Under the pieces are notes generated by a model. It had not been told where the DNA came from and made no database searches. It saw nothing but the letters and a program-made list of their open reading frames with translations. 64,000 nucleotides of DNA. It comes from Dioszegia crocea (taxonomy: Eukaryota > Basidiomycota > Tremellomycetes > Tremellales > Bulleribasidiaceae). The DNA lies in NCBI GenBank assembly GCA_001600615.1, contig BCKK01000003.1, positions 1,412,181-1,476,180 on the forward strand. Direction: 5' to 3'. A program made the position numbers and the translations under genes. This document shows, piece after piece, positions 35,587 through 57,021 of the stretch. Positions within the stretch are counted from its first letter, which is position 1. Each line of letters opens with the position of its first letter.

Positions 35587-37246
35587 ATGGCCACCGAATT
35601 TGACGATGTGTGAGCTAAGCGCCTGCTCTCGTGGCGTCGAAAGGTCAAAGGCGGCGTAGCTGATACGAGCAGTCTCACTAACCAGCCTGTGGTCCTCGAC
35701 AATGTGAGCTTACTTGTCGTCCACATCCTGCTCTGGCTCAGCTGATACTTTCAGGGTTCTGGAACCATAAAAGCTGGATTTGCAGGTGAAGAACAGCCAT
35801 CATGCTACATTCCATCATTGTGCGTCGACCCTTTCGACCGAGGCCTATTGGTCCCAGCTCAGAAGCTCGAGCTGACAGTCATAGCGTCGGAAGACCAAAG
35901 CATCCTCGAGTGATGGCCGGTGCGATACAAGACAACCTTTTCATCGGCAGACGGGCTCAAGAGCTACGCGGATTGCTCAAGATAAAGTATCCGATGGAGC
36001 ATGGGATCGTTATGGATTGGGACGACATGGAGCGGATATGGGGCTGGGTGTACTCGGATGGTCTGAAAGCGCTGAGCGAGGAAGTGAGTTATTGTGTACC
36101 TCTTTGGTTCAGCCTCTAGCTAACAATGTAGCATCCCGTCCTACTCACCGAAGCACCATTAAATCCACGGCAAAATCGAGATGTTGCCGCTCAGATCTTC
36201 TTCGAGACGTTCAATGTCCCCGCTTTCTTCACGAGTGTGCAAGCCGTGCTCAGCTTGTCAGTTCTATCTCTTTGCTCGTTGACTACAGCTGACTCCTCAG
36301 ATACTCATCTGGTCGAACGACAGGGATCGTCCTAGATTCAGGAGACGGCGTGACACACGCTGTACCCGTCTTTGAGGGATTCTCTATGCCTCACGCAATC
36401 CGGAGAATAGATCTGGCAGGACGGTAAGCTAACGTACTCCCTCACCAGAGAGCTTAGCAAGCTGACATGCGTTAGCGACGTAACAGACCACCTTCAACTC
36501 CTACTACGTAAATCCGGCCACTACCTCCACACCTCAGCCGAAAAAGAAGTCGTCCGAACGATAAAGGAGAAGACGTGTTACCTTGCCCTAAATCCAGCGA
36601 AGGAGGAGAAAGATAATAGTGGGGCGTGGGAAGAGTTCAGATTACCCGACGGGAAGGTTATACAGGTGAGCTGTGATTCCCCAAGAGCGGGCCAGGATTT
36701 ATCTGACACTCAACAGCTCGGTTCAGAACGCTTCCTCGCTCCTGAGATTCTATTCAACCCCGAACTTATAGGTCAAGAATACCCAGGTGTCCATCAGGTC
36801 ATCGTGGACTCCATCAACCGGACTGATTTGGATCTTCGGAAATCGCTCTTTAGCAATATTGTACTATCGGGCGGATCGACATTGTGTACTGGTGAGTCAA
36901 CTACGAAGTACGGATCAACTAGAAGCTGACGATTAGGTTTTGGGGATAGATTATTGAGCGAGGTGAAGAAGTTGGCGTTGAAAGATGTCAAGTTGAAGAT
37001 ATACGCTCCGCCAGAACGGAAGGTCAGTTACCTTGAAGCCAAACCAGTTTCATGGATGAGGATTGAACTGATTACCAAAGTACTCGACCTGGATAGGAGG
37101 TAGTATCTTAGCTGGCCTAAGTACTTTCAAGAAGGTCAGTTCATGATCCCTCCAGACCTTTGAGGCAAACTGACATAACCCAGATGTGGGTCTCGGCAGA
37201 TGAATACAAAGAAGACCCAGATATCATACACAAGAAGGCGTTCTAG
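35587..37246 (+). CDS. ARP1: Actin-related protein 1 (centractin), dynactin filament subunit, 377 aa
   Basis: Forms the short filament of dynactin, the dynein cofactor. Exons: 35587-35609, 35673-35703, 35755-35819, 35885-36083, 36132-36256, 36301-36423, 36476-36665, 36717-36891, 36937-37022, 37081-37134, 37184-37246. The actin fold is complete: [19 protein letters not shown] (phosphate 1), [34 protein letters not shown] (phosphate 2), [10 protein letters not shown] (adenosine loop), and the Arp1-type C-terminus [20 protein letters not shown]. Length matches centractin. Eleven short exons include 23- and 31-nt ones. Initiator ATG is chosen from MATEFDDV, which splices in frame. Confidence 0.95.
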
Positions 37247-37454
37247 GTTTTTCTTGCGTGTGTATTCCGGAATTGGGAGCGACCTGTAACATCTACCTAT
37301 GTATATAATGCTCTGCTATTGAGGGCCACTAGTACAACGAAATATCCTTCGCTCTAAAAGGATGTCTGAAACCTGGCTAGAGTCCATGGTTGACCTTCCC
37401 TCAACATTCTCCGTTTTCAATTCCCCATCAGAACCTAAGCCTCGTCCGCCTTCC

Positions 37455-38544
37455 TTATAGCTCGTCTACGCCAGTCCTCTTTGCATGCCTGAAGAAGATG
37501 TACTTCTGCGCGAGTAGTACACAATCGAACGACGCCGACAGTGCCGACAAGCCCAATTTGGCGGGATTGGCAGTGATGCCGCTTGGATCGTGCGCGATGA
37601 AGATGGAAGATATGACGAGTTGGGCAAAGGAGAGGAAGGAGCCTATGAGATCCTGAATAGTCAGCGGTGTCCATCTTGCCAGATTCCCTGCTAAGAATCG
37701 AGAAAGACCCTAGTTGGACAGGAGATAGGCAGGGAGGTTCCCCCAAAAATTCCTGCCTAGGGTTCCCCTTCCCTTGTCTGTACTCTCCACATCCATGCCC
37801 CACAGTGCTCTTGATCATCAAGGGACAAGAAAGACTCACCAAAATCATACCGCCAATAGCCATCCCCTCGACCCTTCTCAATTGCCAGTTCAACCATATT
37901 TGCGGCGCATACTTCACTGCGGAAATGACGAGTTTGATGGTGGAGACGAGGTAGAGCCAGTCCAGCCAATCAAGCTTGCCAGTCCAAACCATCACTCCCG
38001 ATCCAACAGCTGCGATAACCATCACTGCCAGCCCGACCTGACAGGGCATCGATGGCAATGCGGGATCTTGCGTCTTTGTCGACTTTGAGGCATGATCATT
38101 CGAGAGCAAGGGCTCCCTCTCATCCCCCTCTGTTCTCCCTCCTTCCCCTCCCCTCCCAGCTCCCGCCTTATCCTCCTCAATCCCCTCAATAGTCCTCTGG
38201 CGATAATACCACACCTGCCCCAACGCAACCGCGGCCAAAACGAGCGCATGGGCACTAAACGCCAAATCCGCACCCGCAACCTGAGGCACATTCCCTTCGT
38301 GCCTGTGGGCATATTGAGAGCGAGCGAGTGGAGAGAATAACATCCCGGCATTCCATATTGATAGAGCGAGGAAACCGAGGGGGTTTAGATAGACGAAATC
38401 GGGTGAAAGGCCATCTGTCCGTTTACGCCGATAGTTTAGGATGAGCTGGGGGTAGAAGGATAGTGACCAGGCTAGGAAGTACGTTATTCCCAAGATCGAG
38501 ACGAGGGATGACCAGATTGGCGAGGGAGAGGGAGAGTAGGACAT
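37455..38544 (-). CDS. Cystinosin homologue (PQ-loop lysosomal/vacuolar cystine exporter), 300 aa
   Basis: Proton-coupled cystine export from the vacuole/lysosome by family knowledge; yeast counterpart Ers1. Exons 38544-37840 and 37652-37455. Seven hydrophobic segments are expected and seen. The first PQ-loop reads SFYPQLILNYRRKRTDGLSPDF, split by a short linker from NPLGFLALSIWN. The second reads YAPQIWLNWQLRRVEGMAIGG. A polar, charged loop of ~50 residues carries EPLLSN, a plausible acidic dileucine sorting signal (E-x-x-L-L). The single intron is 187 nt. An ATG at 38613 lies further upstream; I prefer 38544 because the PQ-loop family starts near the first helix. Confidence 0.9.
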
Positions 38545-38837
38545 GGCGGAGGGAATGGGGAAGTAGGAAGATGGTATTGCAAGACGCAAAGTCAAAGGAT
38601 AGTTTTGTTGCAATTTGTTGCTTGGTCAGTCGCGTCGAATGACGCGATGCACAAAGATGCGACATGGACTGGCAATTTGAAGGGGTCCTCTGGGCTACTC
38701 GCTCGAGAGATCATCGATCATCATGCCCTCGGCCCGGCGTCCACTTCACAGACCTACTGATTGCATAGTATACTACAAACACATCCATAACCACTGAGTC
38801 TCGTTCATTTTGATACCATAGCATTTCTCGCCAACCT

Positions 38838-48142
<9,305 letters not shown>

Positions 48143-48437
48143 GTTCGATTTGGATCGAGCTAGGAGAAGGTGAGAGGTAGAGGATGGTACAAAAAGATGA
48201 CCTGTGCGTTGATCGAACGGGTCTGGGTGGCGACTACTGATTCCTCGGCGTTATCGAGTGTGGCACTTGCGCACGGGCATAGTCGGGCAGATCCGAGAAG
48301 TAACGTAATTTAAGCTCGTCTAGCTTTCGTTTAACATTCCTCAAATCGCGTATGGATCGCACAAAGTACCCGAATTGGTGATCCTTCCCCTCCTTCTCTC
48401 CTTCTCCAAGCACTTCTTCCTGTTCTCAAGAGACACC
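48143..48437. promoter_or_regulatory. Divergent promoter, PRP8 / SurE-type gene
   Basis: 295 bp between head-to-head starts; CT-rich just before the plus-strand ATG. No specific site recognised. Confidence 0.4.
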
Positions 48438-50182
48438 ATGTCCGCGCCAGCCACGTACGGGAGACGCCCCAGAGTCTTGCTCACTGTAAGTCTTGACGAT
48501 CCGCGTGGATATAGTTCACGTTGGGCTCTTGCACACCTGGTCTATAACTTAGCTGTGGAGAAGGCAAGAAGCAAGTCCTTCCTGCGATGCTTCTTGAGCT
48601 CGGACGAAGTAGCGTCCGTCTCGTCCTCTGCCTGTGCCCACTATGAGCCCAGGCAGCGATCGGGCTCGCCTGTGATGTGTTTGCACACAACAAGACATTC
48701 GTCATCGTTACTTACATCGAGTCCCGATCCGGCAAGCTGACCCCTTTCAGAATGACGATGGGCCACCCTCGTCTTCCTCGCCTAACATTTTCGGCTTCTC
48801 CAAGCTGTTGCAAGAGAAGCTAGGATGGGAAGTAAGAGTCGTCGTACCAGACTGCCAGAAATCATGGTCAGTTATAAAAGATTCTCTCGTGCGCCTGCAG
48901 CGCGTCGGACCAAAGCTGACCAGATTCCAGGGTAGGTAAAGCGTACGCTATCAGCGACATCATCACGGCGAGCTACTTCTACCCCCGAGGTAAGCTGGCG
49001 TAGCCACAACACTCGCAACGGAAAGCTCACCACAGCAGGACCCGACGGTCTGCAGGGCGATATCTGTGAGACGCCCCGACCGCTTAAAGAAGGTGAAGAA
49101 GCAGAATGGATATTGCTATCAGGGGTAAGCTACAGCTGTCTTCATCCTCTCGGGGTGGCAGGAGCTCACACCCCAGACACCTGCTACTTGCTCCAACATC
49201 GCTCTGCACAATTTATATCCCGGAGAGATCGATGTGAGCTAGCAATGCCTCATGATTACAAAGCGCGTGAAAGCTGACTTTACAGATGGTGATATCAGGC
49301 CCAAATCGTAAGCTCGATGGCGCAAGGAGAGATCGCTCCCTGCTCTAAGCTGACCTTCCAGACGGCCGAAACTCTTCCACCGCCTTCTCCCTTTCCTCAG
49401 GCACGATCGGCGCCGCCTTAGCAGGCAGCATGTCCGTCCCAATCCCCGGACCCTCCTCAGACCCTTCCTCTTCCCTTCACGCAAACCACATTCCCGCCAT
49501 TGCCATCTCTTACGGTATTGTCAAGCGACCGAGCCCCCCGCCAGCTACTGAGTTAGCCCATGAAGTCGCTGTTGACATCTGCGGACATCTTTGGAACAAC
49601 TGGGGCGTCGAAGTTGTCGGCAACAATAAGCGACCAGCGCAATTGTATACCGTCAATATCCCATTGGTGGAGGATCAATTAGTCCGGGCCAATCGGAAGG
49701 CTGTCTATGCTTCCATGTGGCGAAGCACCTATGGAAGTCTGTTCAAAGCTACCAATTCGTGAGTTAACCGCAGCCCTAGGAAGTATCACAGGCAGTCCAG
49801 CTCATTCTTTAGCCTCAAAGGCGATTATGTCCCTAGTAGCGATATGGGCCAGAACAAACCTCAGACCCAGAACCCATCTTCCCACTCAACCTCGAAGCCC
49901 GCCGGGCCCGGTGCGACGCTCTCGACCTCCGCACCACAGACTCCTACCCCAGGTACACCCTCTGCCGGTCCGCTCAAGTTCAAATTCGCGCCCTCAATGT
50001 CTCACCTCCTCGACCCGCCCATGGAGATATTGCCTCAGGGCAGTGACGCCTGGGCGTTCGCCAAGGGCTATACGAGCGTTGTACCTCTTCGGTCCGAGTT
50101 TGCCGGTATTCAAGAAGGTGCAGGATGGTTTGAAGATGCTGAGGGCAAGCGAATTGAAGGGGGGCAGTCTTTGCCGATTTAG
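48438..50182 (+). CDS. SurE-family 5'/3'-nucleotidase or acid phosphatase (384 aa)
   Basis: Metal-dependent phosphatase acting on nucleotides or phosphoesters. Exons 48438-48485, 48751-48866, 48931-48989, 49039-49124, 49177-49233, 49286-49307, 49362-49758 and 49813-50182. SurE motifs: the N-terminal VLLTNDDGP metal site, WEVRVVVPDCQKSW, then MVISGPNHGRNSST (catalytic SGPN), GTIGAAL and PAIAISYG. The fungal form has a Ser/Pro/Thr-rich linker between GDYVPSSDMG and the C-terminal AWAFAKGYTSVVPL block. The first intron (265 nt) is unusually long, and the metal site is split by it (LLT|NDDG). Exon 6 is only 22 nt. It resembles Pby1/Yarrowia Pho2-type SurE proteins. Confidence 0.9.
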
Positions 50183-50269
50183 TATAGGAAACGTACATTA
50201 TGCATATTTTGAAACCTGTTGATGACTTATAAAACCCAAATAGAACCCAGAACATATAACACCCCCGGC

Positions 50270-51671
50270 CTACGGACAGATGACATCAATCATATCCCGA
50301 TCTTCCACCCCGAGATCCCCGACGAGCATCTCTGCATCCAGTTTATCCCCATCAAACTCCAGCTGAACATCATTCTCCGATCCAACATGGTCCCGCTTCT
50401 TACAGTAGTAACCCGCGAGAAGCTTGACCGAGATGTTATCTGCGACTCTGATGGTCGCCTCTCCCCATTTACCCCGAAGACGCAGAATCGTCCCCTTCTT
50501 CCCTGTCGTCTCAGTCTCCGCTTCCTCCTCAGGCACTTCCCCAGTGTCGCCTTCCTCCTCGTCCTCATCCCCTGCATCTCCATCGTCTGGCGCAGTGTCC
50601 AACCCTTCCCGCTTCGCCGCCCGCTCTTTGAGGACCTTCTCATACACCGCCAACTCGTAACCCAGCATCTCCACCTCATCTCCCGCCTGGATTCCCAACT
50701 TGAGCGGGGTGAAAGAGTGGAGCAATTTCGCACCCTTGTATTCGACAACAAGCTCGTTGACGTCTTTGCTGATTTTGTCCGCTAAGTCGCCCAGCATTCG
50801 CGCCAAAGGATCTCGCTGCTAGATTAGCTTGCAGTCTACTTTCCAAGCTGAAAGCACTTACACGATTAACAAACATCGCCCAGGGCTTTTCATATCGCGC
50901 AATAGCCTTCTCACTGATTCCAGCCGCCTTCCTCTCCGGATCAACCACCATCCGGATGGTGATTGAGACCTTCTCGTCAGGCTCGAATGCCCGATCAGGT
51001 GATGAGCGGAGGGTAGCATGGCTAGGGGAGCTCGAGTGTTCCTCTTCCTTCTCTTCCGGAAATTCCATCGGTAGAGCATCGCTGCATGGTCAGATACTGA
51101 ACCTTGACGACTAGGCGTCAACTCACTCTATCATCGCCTTCAATGCTTGCTTTTCGGACGCAGACAACATCGGCGGAGGCGTAATAGCCGCTACAATTCT
51201 TTCTCGTTTCCGCCTTAACTTCTCTTCCTCATCTTCCGATGCCTCCAGCTCGCTATGGCGTCAGCTTTGACCTCTTAACACGAAGTGTTCACTCACAGGA
51301 TTGGGGTCTTCTGACTCTTACTTCCTTCCCTTTCCGTACTCCTCGAAGTTGCCCTACCCTTCCCAGCCAAAGCAGCCACATCAAGCCACGTAGGCTGCGG
51401 TGGGGGTTTGCTGGCCTTTCGCTTCCGCTTCCGACGTTTCTTCGCGTCGGGATCGTCAGAGTCTGTCTCGCCGCTGTCGTAATCGGGTGAAGAGGAGATG
51501 GTGCGTATGGGCGCGGTAGGTGCTGATCCATCAGCTAGCTCGGTTTGGTTGCGGCTGGATAAACTCACCCGCCTGCTTGGTAGTCCGTTTTGGTTGCTTG
51601 TACGTGAAGAAGTCCGTATCTGAATCCGAGTCGGAATCTGATCCGGCCTTTTCTTTGCCTTTAGTGGACAT
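50270..51671 (-). CDS. Rad60/Esc2/NIP45-like protein with SUMO-like domain (407 aa)
   Basis: Exons 51671-51569, 51522-51297, 51252-51127, 51081-50862 and 50818-50270. The N-terminus is acidic and Ser/Asp-rich, then strongly basic (KKRRKRKRK, probable nuclear signal). A first ubiquitin-like region around VSITIRMVVDPE and EKPWAMFVNR is followed by a central segment with VVEYKGAKLL. The last ~75 residues form a second SUMO-like domain: GTILRLRGKWGEATIRV ... LEFDGDKLDAEMLVGDLGVEDRDMIDVICP. Two SUMO-like domains after a basic disordered N-terminus is the architecture of Rad60/Esc2/NIP45, which link SUMO to replication-stress repair and silencing. No Gly-Gly end, so not itself conjugated. Confidence 0.82.
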
Positions 51672-52190
51672 CTTGTACTCTCCAGGTATAGCTTGGTAGA
51701 CTTTGATCGTTACGAGGCTGTCAGCGATGATTGGCGCTTGCTCGTGTGGCCTTGACAGTCAGCAAAGAATGATGTAGGGGAGGAACCAAATAAACCCACG
51801 AGGAGAGGTCGGAGTCCGGGTGTTTGAGACGTGCCTCCAATCTTCTGTCCTTGCCTAATCACCGCGATGAGCACAGTCCAGCCTGGGTGATCTCCTCGTG
51901 CCTCTCGGAGTAGGGGTCGGTAGAGGAAAGAATATGTATGATATGTATAACGGGAAGAAGGCGGGAAGGAGGAGGAGAGATGGTTGACGCGACTTTGAAA
52001 GATCGAAATTTGGAAGCGTTTCAGGCTCTGCTTTGTTGACATCGCCCTACCACCTTCCTTCAAGGACAAGAGGTATATCCATCTCATCCGGACTAGAATA
52101 ACATACCGAAGCTGCAAGACCTTCGAGAGATGCCTAGACCCATATAGCTCCGACAAAAAACAACGACAGCTGCAATACAATTAATCGCCC
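51672..52190. promoter_or_regulatory. Divergent promoter, Rad60-like / glutaredoxin-like
   Basis: 519 bp between head-to-head starts. A long minus-strand open frame across it shows no domain, and I treat it as spurious. Confidence 0.45.
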
Positions 52191-52680
52191 ATGCCTCCTC
52201 GTCCGCCACTCCCTCGCCTGACCCTCTATACCGGCGGAAAGGAGTGTTCCTTGTGCGAGGTGGGTCCTGTCTATCTATCCATACGTTATCGTGCTGAGAA
52301 TTAGGTGGCGAAATCAGAGCTAGCTCAGATTCGCCAGACAAGGCCGTTCGACCTTGAGCTGTTCAACATCCGTTCGCCACCCGCCGACGTTGATGCGAGG
52401 GAAGCGAAGCGTTGGCGTAGATTATACCAATACGACATTGTAAGCTGCATATCTCACCAGAAAGTTCCCTGCGTCGACGATAGCTCACACCCTCTAGCCT
52501 GTCCTCCACCTTGAAGGCGCCCGAATACAGAAACATCGCATAAACGCTCCGGCCCTGATTGAAGCTTTGGACAAATGGCAACCCTCATCTCCAGCGCAAT
52601 CGCAAGCCCAATCCTCAACCCATACCCCACACCCGAAAATAGCAGATCTAGCCGATATGCGCCGTACAAATCAGTCATAG
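52191..52680 (+). CDS. Glutaredoxin-like (DUF836-type) thiol protein, 128 aa
   Basis: Small thioredoxin-fold protein. Exons 52191-52259, 52305-52439 and 52498-52680. The redox site is in LTLYTGGKECSLCEVAK (C-S-L-C, between beta-1 and helix 1). The DLELFNI strand, the LYQYDIPVLHLEG cis-Pro strand and QKHRINAPALIEALDKW follow, ending a normal glutaredoxin-like domain of ~90 residues. Homologues such as yeast YDR286C are thought mitochondrial, but no clear presequence is seen. The last ~35 residues are a polar Ser/Gln/Thr/Pro tail whose DNA also encodes, in another frame, the proposed N-terminus of the next gene. Confidence 0.85.
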
Positions 52681-54044
52681 GATACATTGCCAATGGACGT
52701 CAAGCGGACGATCGACCTATTCCGGGCCCGAGCAAACCACCGTGGAGAAGGAAAGTTGGGAATGTGTGGTTTGGCCTCGACTCTCACTATGGATCGCAGT
52801 GGGGTGAAGGTATACCCGACGGGGAGGAAGCAGAGTTTGAGAATATTGTACGAAGGATGTTCTCCAACTTCGCGGAGAAGGAGGAGTGGGAGGTGCGAAT
52901 TGATGATGGCGAAGACACGGGGATCACTGTGTCCTTGGACGTCGAGCGAGAGAGGGGTGGCGCTGGAGGCGATACAAGTGTGTTGTATACACGAACGGAG
53001 GATTCAGTATCAACATCGCCAGCGAAGACATCGCGGCCCAGGTAAGCCGCCTCCCACCTATATGTACTGGCTTAGCTGATACCGTCAGCCAAGTCTGCTG
53101 GAACTGTCGGGAACCGGGCCACATCCTCGCCGACTGTCCACATAGAAGGGATCACGTCCAAATCCGAGCCTCCCGAGACGCCTTCATGGCCTTGAAGGAA
53201 ACCATGCCCGAATCCGCCCAGCCTTACCTGTCCGGATACACCTTCACGGCCGCAGAGCGGGATCGACGGTGTGGGCTGATGTCCCGCTTTGCCCCAGGGG
53301 TGATTAGTGAAGAACTCAAAGACGCTCTGTTTTGGTCGGAAGACGCAGACGAGGAGGAAGGGATCATAGTGAATCCCCGAGGTGGTGGACGGAGAGGAGA
53401 GGAAATGGAGGAAAGTGCTGGTTCGAGACGAATGAGGATAGGGATGATGGCTGTTCGGAGGAAAAGAGGGGATTGGCCTTGGTTTGAATGGATGCTCAAG
53501 TGGGGTTATCCGCCTGGATGGGTTGCGGGGAAATGTAAGCTTTTCGCAGATGAACATGTTGGTCGGCGAGCTGACAATTTCAGACCCAATGGAAGAAGTC
53601 TGGCGACGACTTCAGGCTCTTGAAATCGAGGCCGACATACCCGATTCAGACTCTGAAGACGACCTTGAGATATTCGGCGAGCAGAATGAGATTGCCCCAC
53701 TACCTGCTAGTCGGTCTTCTCGCCGACTCTTGCGGGAGGGATCGGCAGATATGGTCATTCTCTCCCCGAGTCCCTCTCCGCCTCCTGCACCTCCCTCACC
53801 TCCCCCACCACCCCCGCATGAGCCATCGCAGCCCCCACCTCCCCCATCGCCCCCATCTCCAAATCGACAAACGACCGAACGACACCCATACCGCTGCTCG
53901 ACGTCCTCCCAGCGCAATTCCAGGAAATCCTCTCCCAAGCACTATCCCCCGCCGCAGCGCTGGGTGAATTACGACACTCAATTATTCGACTCGGAGCGAC
54001 TCATGGTTTATTCCGAGACTCGGCCTTTACCACTAGGATATTGA
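52575..54044 (+). CDS. ZCCHC8-like protein: CCHC zinc knuckle plus PSP domain (457 aa, start uncertain)
   Basis: Exons 52575-53041, 53089-53534 and 53584-54044. The CCHC knuckle is CWNCREPGHILADC (C-x2-C-x4-H-x4-C). A PSP-type block follows: PGVISEELKDALFW ... WPWFEWMLKWGYPPGWVAG. Knuckle plus PSP is the ZCCHC8 pattern, a scaffold of the nuclear exosome targeting complex in animals (family knowledge). The C-terminus has a Pro-rich run, an acidic SDSEDDLEIF stretch and RWVNYDTQLFDSERL. The frame opens at 52575, inside the last exon of the glutaredoxin-like gene (106-bp overlap). The next in-frame ATG lies well inside the conserved part, so either the genes overlap or a short upstream exon is missed. 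Confidence 0.8.
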
Positions 54045-54103
54045 GGCGATGTGTAATCAGGCAGTCAAGTGCCGTTCGTAAATTACCATGCATATTGCGG
54101 GCA

Positions 54104-57021
54104 TCACCCTATCTGGTGGATTGTCTTTGACCCTGACGCAGCCTCAAGCTGTTCTAGATAATCCTGCTGGCATCAGCTATTTGTCGAGACTTCGGCTCGG
54201 TCTCACTAGCTGAGGACTTACTCTAATCCACTGTTCTCTCTCCTCAGGCATATGATCGAACTGTCGATATCTCTTATCCCTCTGCATAATCAGCACCTCT
54301 TCCCACAACTTGCAACCCAGACTCACCCTCAAAACAGCCTTAATCTCATTCAGGTCAATCTGCTGTGCGAGCGCCGTCAAATCCGCCGCGCCTCCATCTC
54401 CCAATCCCTCTGGGTCCTCCTCCTCCTCATCCTCCTTCTCATCCGGATCAGCCTTGGCCCCCGCCGCAGCCGCCGCAGCCTCATCCACTGTCTTTTTCCG
54501 CATTTTACCCCAAAACTCCACAAAGCTATTTTCACCCAGCATGACGTCAAATTGCTGCCGTGCGTCCACTCCCCGAGTGGATAACCAAGCCCGCCAGCGA
54601 TCTTCGAGAGAGTTCACATCCAGTCCTAAGCGCTGAACGATTGGGTCGTCGATTATCTTCGGGTAGACTTGGTCGTATGCCGTATCGAGAGATGGAGTAT
54701 GAGTTTGGAATAGACCAAATAGGGCGTTGGAGCGTTTCCCAGCTATACGGCCGATATGAGCGTCAAAGAGTCGGCGCTTGTCCATGATGTGAAGGGCGGG
54801 GTGGTTGTAGCGGGGATCAGAACTGAGGAATTTGGAAGCTTCTTCCCATGTAACCTAGGAGTCAGGACCTCTCACGTACTCCGGCGAATGCACAAGACTC
54901 ACCTTCTCATCCCTAACCTGATCGACCAACAAACTCCCAAACACTCTCTCCCCTTCTTCCCTCCCTGCACCCTTCCGACTCCGCCCTACGTCCTTCTCGA
55001 CCTGCTCCATTGCATGTCCGACCTGTTGCTGTCTCTCTCGCAGACTGGCTTCCTGCTTGGCCTTCCTCTCTGCAATCTTACGCTCGGCCGCCTGTTCTGG
55101 CGTCTCGGCAGTACTGCTCGATGCGATCTGGCGAAGGTAGGTCTGGAAGAGCTCTTCGCGGAGGGATGAAGATCCGACGGCATCGTATCGTGCGTCAGAG
55201 GAGAGATTCCGTTTGACTTGCGACCAGATGGAGGAAGATGTGATGTCTGAAGATTCACGAAGGAGGTCAAAGAAGTCCGCTTCGGCTCGTTGAGCATCAG
55301 CACGTTTGCCTAAATGGTGTCAGCTGATGTCCGTGAAGCCCTTGTAGCGCTCTGGGGGCCGCGCTAACTTACGTTCTCCCAGTTCCTTCAGATGCTGCTT
55401 GAACATCTTTTCCCTCTCCCGATCATCTCGCCCATAACTGTAAAACTTCCGATCCTTTTTCCATTTCCTCCGCCAGTCATCCCATCTCGTCCTCGTACTC
55501 GTCACATCTTCCCTCAGAAGCGCCTTATACTCTCTCTCCGGGTCCGCCTTTTCAGTCTCCACAGCGCCTTTCGCAGTTGCAGCTCCTGGTCCAGCTTTGT
55601 TCAACCGCCGAGCCCGGCCAATATCGCGACAATACTCGTCGTATACCGCTTCTCTGTCTTTGGCAGAGGAAAGGAGGACATATCGGGGATCGTTGATGAA
55701 GAGAGGGAGGGATTGTTCCCATGTTGAGAATGGCGAGATATTCTTCTCCATCAAAAGCGCCTGAGGGTCAGGTCAGCTCACCATTCCGATATTCGAGGAC
55801 TTTTTAGCTCACCTTGAACAATGCCTTGCCTTCTTCAGGCGATACGTGGACCTTATCAGGCACAGCGAATACCTTCTTCGCAGCCTCTTCCTCCGCTTTG
55901 GCCGTATCCTCCTTATCCTGCTGTTCCTGTTCTGCAGCGCTCTTATCCGCCGCCGCAAACTCCGCAGCGACAGCCTTCATCCAATCCTCCTCATCTTCTT
56001 CATTTTGCGGTCCGAACTTCTCCTCATCATCCTTCGGCTCAGCCTTGACTTCATCACCATTCCCATTCTCCGCCCCTTCTTCCCTCTTAACCTTCTTGGC
56101 GGACTTGTCCCCCTCTCCAGCTCCTGCACCCGCTTTCCGCTTCTCAGCCCCCTTTTTCCTCTCTTCTTCCACTTCCAGCCTAATCCTCTCTTGCTCCCTC
56201 ATCCTTTCCAATCTCTCCTCTTTCCGCTTCTCCTCCTCTGCCTTCTCTTTCTCCTCCTTCACCTTCTTCTCCTCCGCCTCCAACTCCTCAACCTCCGCCT
56301 TGATCTCCTCCGGCACACTCCACTCAGATCGCTTACTCTCCTTCTCAAAGTAAAAGACGTTCCCCTCTGTGGTTGTGATTCGAGTCCATGTCGTTCCGGG
56401 CACGAGAACCTTATCTTTTGGCTTCTCCTTCTTCTTCTTCTTTTCAGGGATTATGGGTGCAGGAGGTGCAGAGGGAGGAAGAGGGGCGAATGATGGGCGG
56501 ACATAGGTCGATTCCTTGCTTTGCGAGTTAAAGTAGTATCGCGTTACGCCGTCCGGAGCTGAAAGATCAGGCAAACCCCCATGATTATGTCCTTCGTTGA
56601 CTCACCGAGATGCTCCGACCATCCAGGTGGAAGAGGAGGCGGGAAGTTCGGCATCATAGATGGAGCTCCCATTCCCATGCCCATAGGCATACCCATAGGC
56701 GGCCTCATTCCCATTCCTGCAGGCATGGCCATTCCTCGGCCGACAGGCGGTCCGCCCCATCCAGGGAAGCCTTGCGGCTGACCACCTGCAGGTCCGGCAT
56801 TTGGTGGTAATCGAGATGGGCCGCCGGCTGGGGGACCAGGAGGCGCGCCAGACGGGGCACTACAGTCATCAGCTAAAGATATGACTTATGGGATTTCAGG
56901 CATACCCTGGTGGGGGTCCCGGAGGGGGTCCAGGAGGTCGGGCAGGAAGACCTGTTGGCGGTGCGCCTGGTGGTGGACCAGGAGGAGCGAGCGCAGGCTT
57001 GGCCCCTGTTTCGTCTGCCAT
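54104..57021 (-). CDS. WW/FF-domain protein, TCERG1 (CA150)/Prp40-like, 867 aa
   Basis: Couples transcription elongation and splicing in relatives. Exons 57021-56906, 56859-56606, 56558-55813, 55760-55373, 55309-54903, 54854-54222 and 54163-54104. A Pro/Gly/Met-rich N-terminus (~115 residues) leads to WW1 (PPGWSEHLAPDG, YYFNSQSKEST; second Trp replaced by Tyr). WW2 (TTWTRITTTEG, FYFEKESKRSEW) follows after a Lys-rich linker. A long charged coiled coil comes next, then at least three FF-type repeats: ISPFSTWEQSLPLF, EADFFDLLRES and VTWEEASKFLSSD, with a fourth likely around FVEFWGKM. The wide WW-FF spacing and single-start domains fit TCERG1 better than Prp40. Confidence 0.85.

Noticed and set aside
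37666..38613. Cystinosin frame continuing past 37840 to a longer product
   Set aside because: Reading through the GTGAGT donor gives a polar tail without the last membrane helices. Splicing to 37652 restores DLIGSFLSFAQLV and the usual end.
51710..52180. 156-codon minus-strand open frame between two divergent genes
   Set aside because: No recognisable motif, and it lies across the expected promoters of both neighbours.
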